Of a stretch of 8,655 bases of DNA, positions 1 through 5,512 are shown one piece after another; the stretch's first letter is position 1, and each line of letters begins with the position of its first letter. The notes beneath the pieces are model-generated. The model had not been told where the DNA came from and ran no database searches. It saw only the letters and a list, made by a program, of their open reading frames with translations. This DNA comes from Paracoccaceae bacterium (GTDB lineage: Bacteria; Pseudomonadota; Alphaproteobacteria; Rhodobacterales; Rhodobacteraceae). The position numbers and the translations under genes were made by a program. Where the stretch lies: positions 1 to 8,655 of the forward strand of contig JAASTF010000121.1 in NCBI GenBank assembly GCA_021767525.1. Direction: 5' to 3'.

Positions 1-1667
1 CCCTGCTCGGTAAAGTCGATCTCGGTATCGGGCGCGTTGTAAAAGCGGTCGGCGCGCAGGTGGAACTGCGGCACCAGCGCCTGCAACGACGCGCTGCGCA
101 GCGTCTTGGCCTCTTGGCCCGTGGCGTCCTTGTCCTGGCGGAACCGGAACCCTTCCAACCGACCGACGAACTCGCCCTCGACGGTCACTTCACCCTTGTC
201 GTTCACTTCGGCCAAAAGGGCCTCCTTCTGCTTGAGCCGGCGCAAAAGCACGCTGGTGCGCCGATCCACAAATCTTTGTGTCAGACGATTATGAAGAGCA
301 TCTGACAGTCGGTCTTCTACCGCGCGGGTTTCACCGCGCCAATGGCTTTCATCATGGACCCAGCCGTTGCGCTGCGCAACGTAGGTCCATGTGCGGATAT
401 ACGCCAATCGCTTGGACAACGCATCAATGTCGCCATCGGTTCGATCGATTCTGCGAATTTGTCGGGCCAGCCAATCATCGGGCACCCGGCCGCTTTCGTG
501 CAGAAAGCCGAAAATGCGCTCCAGCAGTCCGGCATGTTCGGCATGGCTGATGCCGCGGAAATCGGGAATGCGGCAAACATCCCACAGCAACCGGACCGAG
601 CGCGCATCGCTGGCGCGCGCCCGCACCTCGCCCAAGTCCGCCAGCGATTTCAGCGCCAGCAGGTCGTCGCTGTCGCGGGTGCGCACCAGCAGCTCGTCCC
701 GCGGGTTTTCCTCGAGCGAGGCGATCAGCCCCTGCGGCGAGCCGTAATTCAGCGACGCGTTGCGCCATTGCAGCTTGCGAATGGGGGCAAAGCGGTGGTC
801 GCAAATGGCCTGCGCCACCTCGTCGGCAATCGGCGGCGCCTCGCCCGTCACGCCGAACGTGCCATCCGACATGCCCCGCCCCGCGCGGCCCGCGATCTGC
901 GCCAGCTCGTTCGGGGCCAGCTGCCGCATCCGCCGCCCGTCGAACTTGGTCAGCGACGAGAAGGCGACGTGGTTGATATCCAGGTTCAGGCCCATCCCGA
1001 TGGCATCGGTAGCCACCAGGAAATCGACCTCGCCGTTTTGATACAGATCCACCTGCGAGTTGCGCGTGCGCGGCGAAAGCGCGCCCATCACCACAGCTGC
1101 ACCGCCCTTTTGGCGACGCAAAAGCTCGGCAATCGCATATACATTTTCAACCGAAAATCCAACAATCGCGCTGCGCGGCTGCAATCTACTTATCTTTTTC
1201 GAACCTAAATACGAAAGTTGCGACATCCGCTCGCGGCGCATGAACTGCGCCTCGGGCACCAGGGCCGCGATGGTCGGGCGCATCGTGTCCGAGCCCAGGA
1301 AAATCGTTTCCTGCATCCCCCGCGCGCGCAGCAGCCGGTCGGTGAACACATGCCCGCGCTCGGGGTCGGCGCATAGCTGGATTTCGTCCACCGCCAGGAA
1401 ATCGCAGCCCATGCCCTCGGGCATCGCCTCGACCGTGCAGACCCAGTATTGCGCGCGCTCCGGCACGATACGCTCTTCGCCGGTGACCAGCGCCACCACG
1501 GACGGGCCGCGCAGGGCCACGATCTTGTCGTAGACCTCGCGCGCCAACAGACGCAAAGGCAGGCCGATGATGCCCGTGCGATAGCCCAGCATCCGGTCGA
1601 TTGCGTAATGGGTCTTGCCGGTGTTCGTCGGCCCCAGAACCGCCGATATCCGCGCGTTTTGGGCCAT
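1..1667 (-). CDS. Suv3-like superfamily 2 RNA helicase, C-terminus beyond window edge
   Basis: An ATP-dependent helicase of the Ski2/Suv3 type, expected to unwind RNA in the cytoplasm. From the ATG at 1667-1665 the frame is open for 555 codons to the left edge, with no stop. Seen in the sequence: the Walker A motif GPTNTGKT (residues 12-19), the Walker B/motif II variant DEIQ (94-97), motif V ATDAIGMGLNLDI (219-231) and motif VI QIAGRAGR (257-264). The GPTN-GKT plus DEIQ combination is characteristic of mitochondrial Suv3 and its bacterial relatives. From memory, the alphaproteobacterial versions are roughly 900 residues or more, so a large C-terminal part is missing here. The start is supported by a G-rich Shine-Dalgarno-like run just upstream (about 1671-1678). 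The gene lies 15 bases after the TPR gene on the same strand, a probable operon. Codon use becomes unusually AT-rich at about 1130-1215 and 255-310 although the protein reads normally. The bacterial role is poorly known; RNA decay is an inference from Suv3. Confidence 0.92.
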   Translation of the reverse strand, partial: MAQNARISAVLGPTNTGKTHYAIDRMLGYRTGIIGLPLRLLAREVYDKIVALRGPSVVALVTGEERIVPERAQYWVCTVEAMPEGMGCDFLAVDEIQLCADPERGHVFTDRLLRARGMQETIFLGSDTMRPTIAALVPEAQFMRRERMSQLSYLGSKKISRLQPRSAIVGFSVENVYAIAELLRRQKGGAAVVMGALSPRTRNSQVDLYQNGEVDFLVATDAIGMGLNLDINHVAFSSLTKFDGRRMRQLAPNELAQIAGRAGRGMSDGTFGVTGEAPPIADEVAQAICDHRFAPIRKLQWRNASLNYGSPQGLIASLEENPRDELLVRTRDSDDLLALKSLADLGEVRARASDARSVRLLWDVCRIPDFRGISHAEHAGLLERIFGFLHESGRVPDDWLARQIRRIDRTDGDIDALSKRLAYIRTWTYVAQRNGWVHDESHWRGETRAVEDRLSDALHNRLTQRFVDRRTSVLLRRLKQKEALLAEVNDKGEVTVEGEFVGRLEGFRFRQDKDATGQEAKTLRSASLQALVPQFHLRADRFYNAPDTEIDFTEQ

Positions 1668-1682
1668 GTCGCCCCCCGCCTG

Positions 1683-2243
1683 TCAGAGTTCGCGGCCCTC
1701 GACCTGGGTTTCCAGACGGGCGCGCGCTGCCTTGGCCTCGTCGTAATGCGGGTGCATCGTAAGGACAAGCGCATAGGTCTTGTAGGCAAGTTCAGGCTTG
1801 TTCAGCTGCTCCAGCACGGTGGCCAACCCGTAAAGCGCGTCGAAATGGTGAGGGTTCAACAACAGCGCCTGCTCCAGATCGGCCAGCGCGGGGCCGGCCA
1901 GCCCTTCGGCAAAATAGGCCTGGGCGCGCCCGTGATAGGCCTCGGCGAAATCCGGTGCATGGTCGATCACCGCGCCGAAATGCTCGATCGCGGCGATATG
2001 TTCGCCCCGTTCCAACGCATCTTTGCCCCGCTGCAACAGCAAATCCATCGAATCCGATCCGCTTTGCCCCCATTTCATCCGGATTTCGCGGGTGATCGAT
2101 TTCGAATCGGTCGGCTCGGCCTCTTGCAGCCGCTCGTATAGCTGCGTCAGGTCCGCGGGCTGCGCGGCCAAGGGTATGGAAAACGCCACTGTCAGCGCGC
2201 TTGCCGCAAGGATATGTTTGAGATTGAGGCGCAGGATGCTCAT
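1683..2243 (-). CDS. Exported tetratricopeptide-repeat protein
   Basis: A small TPR scaffold protein, 186 residues from the ATG at 2243-2241. The N-terminus starts with a basic segment (MSILRLNLKH), followed by a hydrophobic stretch (about residues 11-25) and a small-residue region around LAAQPA, which reads as a secretion signal with cleavage near residues 26-28. Three consecutive 34-residue TPR units follow: about 65-98, 99-132 and 133-166. Each has the expected small/aromatic pattern and ends in A-P-D or N/H-P-H. TPR units bind other proteins; the partner is unknown. Two upstream in-frame starts exist, ATG at 2276 and TTG at 2297. The 2276 start has a GGGGGCTGG run upstream, but it would put eleven extra residues ahead of the signal-peptide methionine. 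The 2243 start has no clear ribosome binding site, so the exact start is uncertain. It is probably the first gene of an operon with the helicase. Confidence 0.85.
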   Translation of the reverse strand: MSILRLNLKHILAASALTVAFSIPLAAQPADLTQLYERLQEAEPTDSKSITREIRMKWGQSGSDSMDLLLQRGKDALERGEHIAAIEHFGAVIDHAPDFAEAYHGRAQAYFAEGLAGPALADLEQALLLNPHHFDALYGLATVLEQLNKPELAYKTYALVLTMHPHYDEAKAARARLETQVEGREL

Positions 2244-2312
2244 AACAAGGTTGAGTTTAACGCGCCGCGGGGCCATGACCAGCCCCCGGTCGATCAAAAA
2301 AGGATGAGATCC
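2244..2312. promoter_or_regulatory. Divergent promoter region between TPR and SCP2 genes
   Basis: This short spacer must hold the start signals for both the leftward TPR/helicase pair and the rightward SCP2/hydrolase pair. On the plus strand TTGAGT (2251-2256) resembles a -35 box; 17 bases later CATGAC (2274-2279) is a poor -10 match. On the minus strand TAAACT (2260-2255) is a possible -10 placed only about ten bases before the TPR ATG. An AAGGA ribosome binding site for the SCP2 gene lies at 2300-2304, eight bases before its ATG. If the TPR gene starts at 2276 instead, the spacer shrinks to 36 bases. The ribosome binding site is convincing, the promoter boxes are weak. Confidence 0.4.
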
Positions 2313-2603
2313 ATGAGCGACGTTATCACCCAGGCCGTTGCGGCCCTGAACGACAAGCTGAGCGGCGAGGATTTCGACGGCAGCGCCAAGTTCGTGATCG
2401 AGGGCGAAGGCTCGGTCGTGATCGACAGCGACGGCGCCCGCGCCAGCGACGAGGAAACCGACGTGACCCTGACCGCCGATGCCGACACGTTCCAGTCGAT
2501 GCTCGAGGGTGACACGAACCCCACCGCGGCCTTCATGTCGGGCAAGCTCAGCGTCGATGGCGACATGGGCATGGCGATGAAACTCGGCTCGATCCTGAGC
2601 TAA
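2313..2603 (+). CDS. SCP2 sterol/lipid-binding domain protein
   Basis: A single-domain protein of 96 residues belonging to the SCP2 sterol-transfer family. These small cytoplasmic proteins form a hydrophobic tunnel that carries lipids or acyl-CoA-like ligands. Visible family hallmarks are the segment TDVTLTADADTFQSML (about residues 49-64), then NPTAAFMSGKLSVDGDMG (about 70-87) and a closing amphipathic helix MAMKLGSILS. The protein is acidic and has no signal peptide or membrane segment. The ATG at 2313 is chosen because AAGGA (2300-2304) sits at ideal spacing; an in-frame ATG at 2304 would overlap that site. The stop is three bases before the ATG of the alpha/beta hydrolase, so the two genes are almost certainly co-transcribed and perhaps translationally coupled. 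The natural ligand cannot be read from the sequence. Confidence 0.9.
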   Translation: MSDVITQAVAALNDKLSGEDFDGSAKFVIEGEGSVVIDSDGARASDEETDVTLTADADTFQSMLEGDTNPTAAFMSGKLSVDGDMGMAMKLGSILS

Positions 2604-2606
2604 GTG

Positions 2607-3569
2607 ATGGACGCGGCCCCGTTTTTCGACGATCTGGCCGAAGGGCCCGAAAATGCGGCCGCCTGGTGGGTGCGCGCGTCCGACGATGTGCGCATCCGCA
2701 TGGGCGTCTGGCCCTGCGACGGCGCGAAGGGCACCGTTCTTCTGTTTCCCGGACGCACCGAATATGTCGAAAAATACGGCCGCGCCGCCGCCGACCTGGC
2801 ACGCCGCGGCTATGCGACCGTTGCGGTCGACTGGCGGGGCCAGGGCCTGGCCGACCGTCTGCTAGAGGACGCGGCCGTTGGCCACGTTCTGGAATTTGCC
2901 GATTACCAACGCGACGTTCAGGCCGTTCTGGCCGCTGTCGAGCGGCTGGATCTGCCGCAACCGCTTCACCTGATCGCGCATTCCATGGGCGGCTGCATCG
3001 GGCTGCGCGCGCTCATGAACGGCCTGCCGGTCAATTCGGCGGTTTTTTCGGCACCGATGTGGGGCATCATCATCTCGCCAGTGCGACGCCCCGTCGCCTG
3101 GGCCCTAGGATGGAGCGCGTCGCGCCTGAACCTGGGCAATGCGATGGCGCCCGGCACCAGCCCGATCCACCTGGTCACAAGCGATCCGTTCAAGGGCAAT
3201 CCGCTGACCACCGATCAGGACATGTTCGACTACATGCACCGTCACCTCGCTGCGCAGCCCGAACTCAGCCTGGGCGGCCCGTCGATCCGTTGGGTGCACA
3301 AGGCGCTGGTTGAAATGCGTGCCCTGGCGCGGATGCCCGCGCCCAATCTGCCTTGCGTGACCTTCCTGGGCACGGCCGAGAAAATCGTGGATCCTGCCCG
3401 CATCACGGCGCGAATGGACAGCTGGCCGGGCGGAGAGCTGGTGATGCTCGACGGCGCCGAGCACGAGGTGATGATGGAGGCGCCGGCGATCCGCAACCGT
3501 GTCTTCGACCGGGCCGCCGCCCTGTTCAATGCCAACGCGACCCCGCGCAAAGGCGCCGCGGTGGCCTGA
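2607..3569 (+). CDS. Alpha/beta hydrolase, lysophospholipase (PldB-like / serine aminopeptidase S33) family
   Basis: A 320-residue alpha/beta-fold hydrolase, probably an esterase or lipase acting on a monoacyl lipid. The nucleophile elbow AHSMGG puts the catalytic serine at residue 126. The expected acid is the aspartate in TAEKIVDP (residue 262), and the histidine is in DGAEHEVMME (residue 286), giving a complete Ser-Asp-His triad. The early strand VLLFPGRTEYVEKYGR (about 44-59) supplies the oxyanion-hole region, and VDWRGQGLADR is the usual D-x-R-G-x-G turn. A cap segment lies roughly at 150-235. There is no signal peptide, so it is likely cytoplasmic or membrane-associated. The start is the ATG at 2607, three bases after the SCP2 stop; a GTG directly before it (2604) would add one residue. 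No distinct ribosome binding site is visible, which suits coupling to the upstream gene. Lysophospholipase is the usual annotation, but the true substrate is unknown. Confidence 0.9.
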   Translation: MDAAPFFDDLAEGPENAAAWWVRASDDVRIRMGVWPCDGAKGTVLLFPGRTEYVEKYGRAAADLARRGYATVAVDWRGQGLADRLLEDAAVGHVLEFADYQRDVQAVLAAVERLDLPQPLHLIAHSMGGCIGLRALMNGLPVNSAVFSAPMWGIIISPVRRPVAWALGWSASRLNLGNAMAPGTSPIHLVTSDPFKGNPLTTDQDMFDYMHRHLAAQPELSLGGPSIRWVHKALVEMRALARMPAPNLPCVTFLGTAEKIVDPARITARMDSWPGGELVMLDGAEHEVMMEAPAIRNRVFDRAAALFNANATPRKGAAVA

Positions 3570-3578
3570 CGCTCAGGC
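3564..3578. terminator. Small inverted repeat holding both convergent stop codons
   Basis: GCCTGA (3564-3569), a three-base loop CGC and TCAGGC (3573-3578) form a perfect 6-bp stem. The left arm ends in the TGA stop of the plus-strand hydrolase, and the right arm begins with the complement of the TGA stop of the minus-strand FAH gene. It could act as a weak bidirectional attenuator. There is no T-run on either side, so it does not meet the criteria of a standard intrinsic terminator. The stem is short and may be coincidental. Confidence 0.35.
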
Positions 3579-4403
3579 GTCTCGCATGATCCTTTGACGC
3601 TGCGCGCCCAGCTTTTCGATGCTGGCCGACATCACGTCACCCTCTTTCAAAAACTTCTGCGGCTTGTGCCCCATGCCCACGCCCGGCGGCGTGCCGGTGG
3701 CGATCACGTCGCCCGGATGCAGCGTCATGATCTGGCTGAGATGCGCGATGATATGCGGCACCTTGAAGATCATGTAAGAGGTGTTCCCGGTCTGCATCCG
3801 CTCGCCGTTCACCTCCAATGACATGGCCAGCGCGTCCACATCGTCCACCTCGTCCGGTGTCACCAGCCAGGGGCCGACCGGCCCGAACGTGTCGCAGCTT
3901 TTGCCCTTGGTCCACTGGCCGCCCCATTCCATCTGGAACTCGCGCTCGGACACGTCGTTCACGATGGTAAAGCCGGCAACGTGATCCATCGCGCTGGCTT
4001 CGTCGACATATTTGGCGGTCTTGCCGATCACGATGCCAAGTTCGACCTCCCAATCCGCCTTGTGCGAGGCGCGCGGCAGGATCACCGGATCATAGGGGCC
4101 ATTGATGCAGCTGTTGGCCTTCATGAACACGATGGGCATTTCGGGCGGCTCGGCGTTCAGCTCGGCGGCGTGGTCGCTGAAATTCAGGCCGATCGCCACC
4201 AGTTTGCCGATATTACCCACCGGCACACCGATGCGCGGCTCGCCCTCGACCAGCGGCAGGGTGTCGGGGTCGACCTGCGGCAGGTTGCCCAGCACGTCGC
4301 CAGCCAGATCATCCACCACGCCCGACAGATCGCGCAACTGCCCCGCCGCATCCATCACGCCCGGTTTCTCGGCCCCGCGCTCGCCATAACGCACGAATTT
4401 CAT
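3573..4403 (-). CDS. Fumarylacetoacetate hydrolase (FAH) family enzyme
   Basis: A 276-residue FAH-fold enzyme. The family cleaves or isomerises beta-diketo or related acids using a divalent metal. The metal ligands are visible as the two glutamates of DWEVELG (residues 119 and 121) and the aspartate of IVNDVSERE (150). The histidine in NFSDHAAE (78), the KGKSCDTFGPVGPW block (166-179) and TGTPPGVGMG (236-245) complete the active-site signature. It opens with the short FAH N-terminal domain (about 1-60), normal for this length. The start at 4403 is fixed by AGGAGG (4416-4411) seven bases upstream; an in-frame ATG at 4511 is rejected. The QWTKGK-DTFGP-GPWLVT wording resembles proteins annotated as ureidoglycolate lyase or 2,4-diketo-3-deoxy-L-fuconate hydrolase. 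No catabolic partner genes flank it, so the substrate is open. It converges with the hydrolase gene across a 3-bp gap. Confidence 0.93.
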   Translation of the reverse strand: MKFVRYGERGAEKPGVMDAAGQLRDLSGVVDDLAGDVLGNLPQVDPDTLPLVEGEPRIGVPVGNIGKLVAIGLNFSDHAAELNAEPPEMPIVFMKANSCINGPYDPVILPRASHKADWEVELGIVIGKTAKYVDEASAMDHVAGFTIVNDVSEREFQMEWGGQWTKGKSCDTFGPVGPWLVTPDEVDDVDALAMSLEVNGERMQTGNTSYMIFKVPHIIAHLSQIMTLHPGDVIATGTPPGVGMGHKPQKFLKEGDVMSASIEKLGAQRQRIMRDA

Positions 4404-4410
4404 CGCTGTC

Positions 4411-4416
4411 CCTCCT
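4411..4416 (-). promoter_or_regulatory. Consensus ribosome binding site of the FAH gene
   Basis: On the minus strand AGGAGG lies exactly seven bases before the ATG at 4403. This full match to the Shine-Dalgarno sequence decides the start of the FAH gene against the upstream in-frame methionine codon. Confidence 0.85.
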
Positions 4417-4432
4417 GTTGCATTTGGCCGCC

Positions 4433-4460
4433 ACCCTAGCGGCGGCGCGGGAAAGGGCAA
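4433..4460 (-). promoter_or_regulatory. Possible promoter of the FAH gene
   Basis: On the minus strand TTGCCC (4460-4455) and TAGGGT (4438-4433) are separated by 16 bases, a weak sigma-70-like pair. It would give a leader of roughly 25 bases that includes the AGGAGG site. The -10 box lies in the loop of a G/C inverted repeat, GCCGCC (4427-4432) against GGCGGC (4441-4446). Only three of six -10 bases match, so this is tentative. Confidence 0.25.
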
Positions 4461-4486
4461 GCTCTGGTGCTGCGGGGTTGCTGCAC

Positions 4487-4492
4487 TATCAT
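4487..4492 (+). promoter_or_regulatory. Candidate -10 box for a leaderless exonuclease-ligase mRNA
   Basis: TATCAT matches the TATAAT consensus at five of six positions and stands out in GC-rich DNA. It ends seven bases before the ATG at 4499, so initiation at the usual distance would place the transcript start at or within a base or two of the start codon. No Shine-Dalgarno sequence is present upstream of the ATG, in keeping with a leaderless message. The matching -35 region (around 4464-4469) is poor. Confidence 0.4.
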
Positions 4493-4522
4493 TTGTGCAT
4501 GACTTGTGCATCAGTTCTGCAT
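4493..4522 (+). repeat. Three 8-bp direct repeats at 11-bp period over the exonuclease start
   Basis: TTGTGCAT occurs at 4493-4500 and again at 4504-4511, and TTCTGCAT follows at 4515-4522. The three copies are spaced exactly 11 bp apart, so they lie on the same face of the helix. The first copy includes the first two bases of the start codon and the other two lie in codons 2-8. The arrangement looks like an operator for a regulator that binds direct repeats, downstream of the -10 box where a bound protein would block transcription. Confidence 0.45.
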
Positions 4523-5512
4523 TTCACCGAACGGGGCATCTTCTGCCCTGCCGGAGAGTTTTATATCGACCCTTGGCGCCCCGTGGATCGGGCGCTGATC
4601 ACCCATGCCCATGCCGATCACGCGCGCTGGGGGCACCGGCATTACCTGGCCACCCACGGCACCGTGCCGGTCATGCGCCACCGCCTGGGCGACATCACGG
4701 CCGAGGCAATAAGCTATGGCGAAAAAAGGAAAATCGGCGATGCCACGGTCAGCTTTCACCCGGCAGGCCATGTGCCTGGCTCGGCTCAGATACGGGTCGA
4801 GGTGGGCGGCGAGGTCTGGGTTGTCTCGGGCGATTACAAGCTGGGGCCCGATGGCCTGTGCGAAGAGTTTGCGCCCGTGCGCTGTCATTCCTTCATCAGC
4901 GAATGCACCTTCGGCCTGCCCGTCTTTCGCTGGCAGCCACAACCCCTTGTCGCGCAACAGATTTTGGACTGGTGGCAGGCCAACGCCGACGAAGGCCGGT
5001 TCAGCCTGCTGGGCGCCTATTCGCTGGGCAAGGCGCAACGCCTGCTGCACATGCTGCGCGACGGCCCCGGCCCCATCCTGACCCACGGCGCGGTCGAGAA
5101 CGTGAACGAGGTTCTGCGCGCCCAGGGCCTGCCGCTGCCCGACACCATCCGCGTGACGCCCGACCTGGATGTGAAGGGGCATAAGGGCGCGCTGGTCATC
5201 GCGCCGCCCTCGGCGTTCGGGTCTTCCTGGGCGCGGCGGTTCGGGCAGGCCAGCACCGGTTTTGCCAGCGGCTGGATGCAACTGCGCGGCGTGCGCCGCC
5301 GCCGTGCGATGGATCGCGGCTTTGTCGTCTCGGACCACGCCGACTGGCCCGAACTGCATCGCGCCATCACCGAAACAGGCGCAGAAAACATATATGTTAC
5401 GCATGGTTACACCGATATCTTCGCGCGCCACCTGAACGAGGCAGGCTTTAACGCGCAGGTCGTCCCGACAGAGTTCGGCACCGACGAGGATGAGGCCGAG
5501 GACGCCGCATGA
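4499..5512 (+). CDS. Ligase-associated DNA exonuclease (metallo-beta-lactamase/beta-CASP)
   Basis: A 337-residue nuclease of the metallo-beta-lactamase superfamily with a beta-CASP insert, of the type always seen beside an ATP-dependent DNA ligase. It is expected to process DNA ends in the cytoplasm using two metal ions. Visible motifs: HAHADH (residues 36-41), the histidine of GHVPGS (91), the aspartate of SGDYK (112), the beta-CASP acidic motif in ISECTFG (Glu135), SDHADW (278-283) and THGYTD (301-306). All metal-binding positions appear present. The tail is acidic (DEDEAEDAA). The ATG at 4499 is preferred because the conserved region begins about eight residues later and upstream in-frame sequence looks non-coding; it has no clear ribosome binding site. 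The stop overlaps the ligase start as ATGA, implying translational coupling. The four-gene Lhr/ligase/exonuclease/phosphoesterase cluster is established knowledge from other proteobacteria; a role in DNA repair is inferred from it. Confidence 0.93.
   Translation: MTCASVLHFTERGIFCPAGEFYIDPWRPVDRALITHAHADHARWGHRHYLATHGTVPVMRHRLGDITAEAISYGEKRKIGDATVSFHPAGHVPGSAQIRVEVGGEVWVVSGDYKLGPDGLCEEFAPVRCHSFISECTFGLPVFRWQPQPLVAQQILDWWQANADEGRFSLLGAYSLGKAQRLLHMLRDGPGPILTHGAVENVNEVLRAQGLPLPDTIRVTPDLDVKGHKGALVIAPPSAFGSSWARRFGQASTGFASGWMQLRGVRRRRAMDRGFVVSDHADWPELHRAITETGAENIYVTHGYTDIFARHLNEAGFNAQVVPTEFGTDEDEAEDAA

Noticed and set aside
365..381. A 17-bp palindrome with 8-bp arms, CGTTGCGC and GCGCAACG around one T
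   Set aside because: It falls on the codons of a YVAQRNG segment that I recognise as conserved helicase protein, so coding demand and high GC are a sufficient explanation.
342..1208. A 288-codon plus-strand open frame opposite the helicase
   Set aside because: The reverse-strand helicase frame is continuous with all motifs; the plus-strand text is Arg/Gln/His-rich shadow sequence.
1..1667. The helicase as the Lhr-type partner of the DNA ligase
   Set aside because: Its GPTNTGKT and DEIQ motifs are of the Suv3 type, not the DEXH Lhr type, and it is on the other strand about 2.8 kb from the exonuclease gene.
4427..4446. GCCGCC/GGCGGC inverted repeat in the FAH-exonuclease spacer as a terminator
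   Set aside because: It lies upstream of both divergent genes, has no T-run and is made only of G/C triplets common in this DNA.
4418..4498. N-terminal extension of the exonuclease from an ATG at 4418
   Set aside because: The extra 27 residues look non-coding, would overlap the FAH promoter region, and precede the conserved start of the family.
4511..5431. A 306-codon minus-strand open frame opposite the exonuclease
   Set aside because: No motif, and it is explained by codon bias of the genuine plus-strand nuclease gene.
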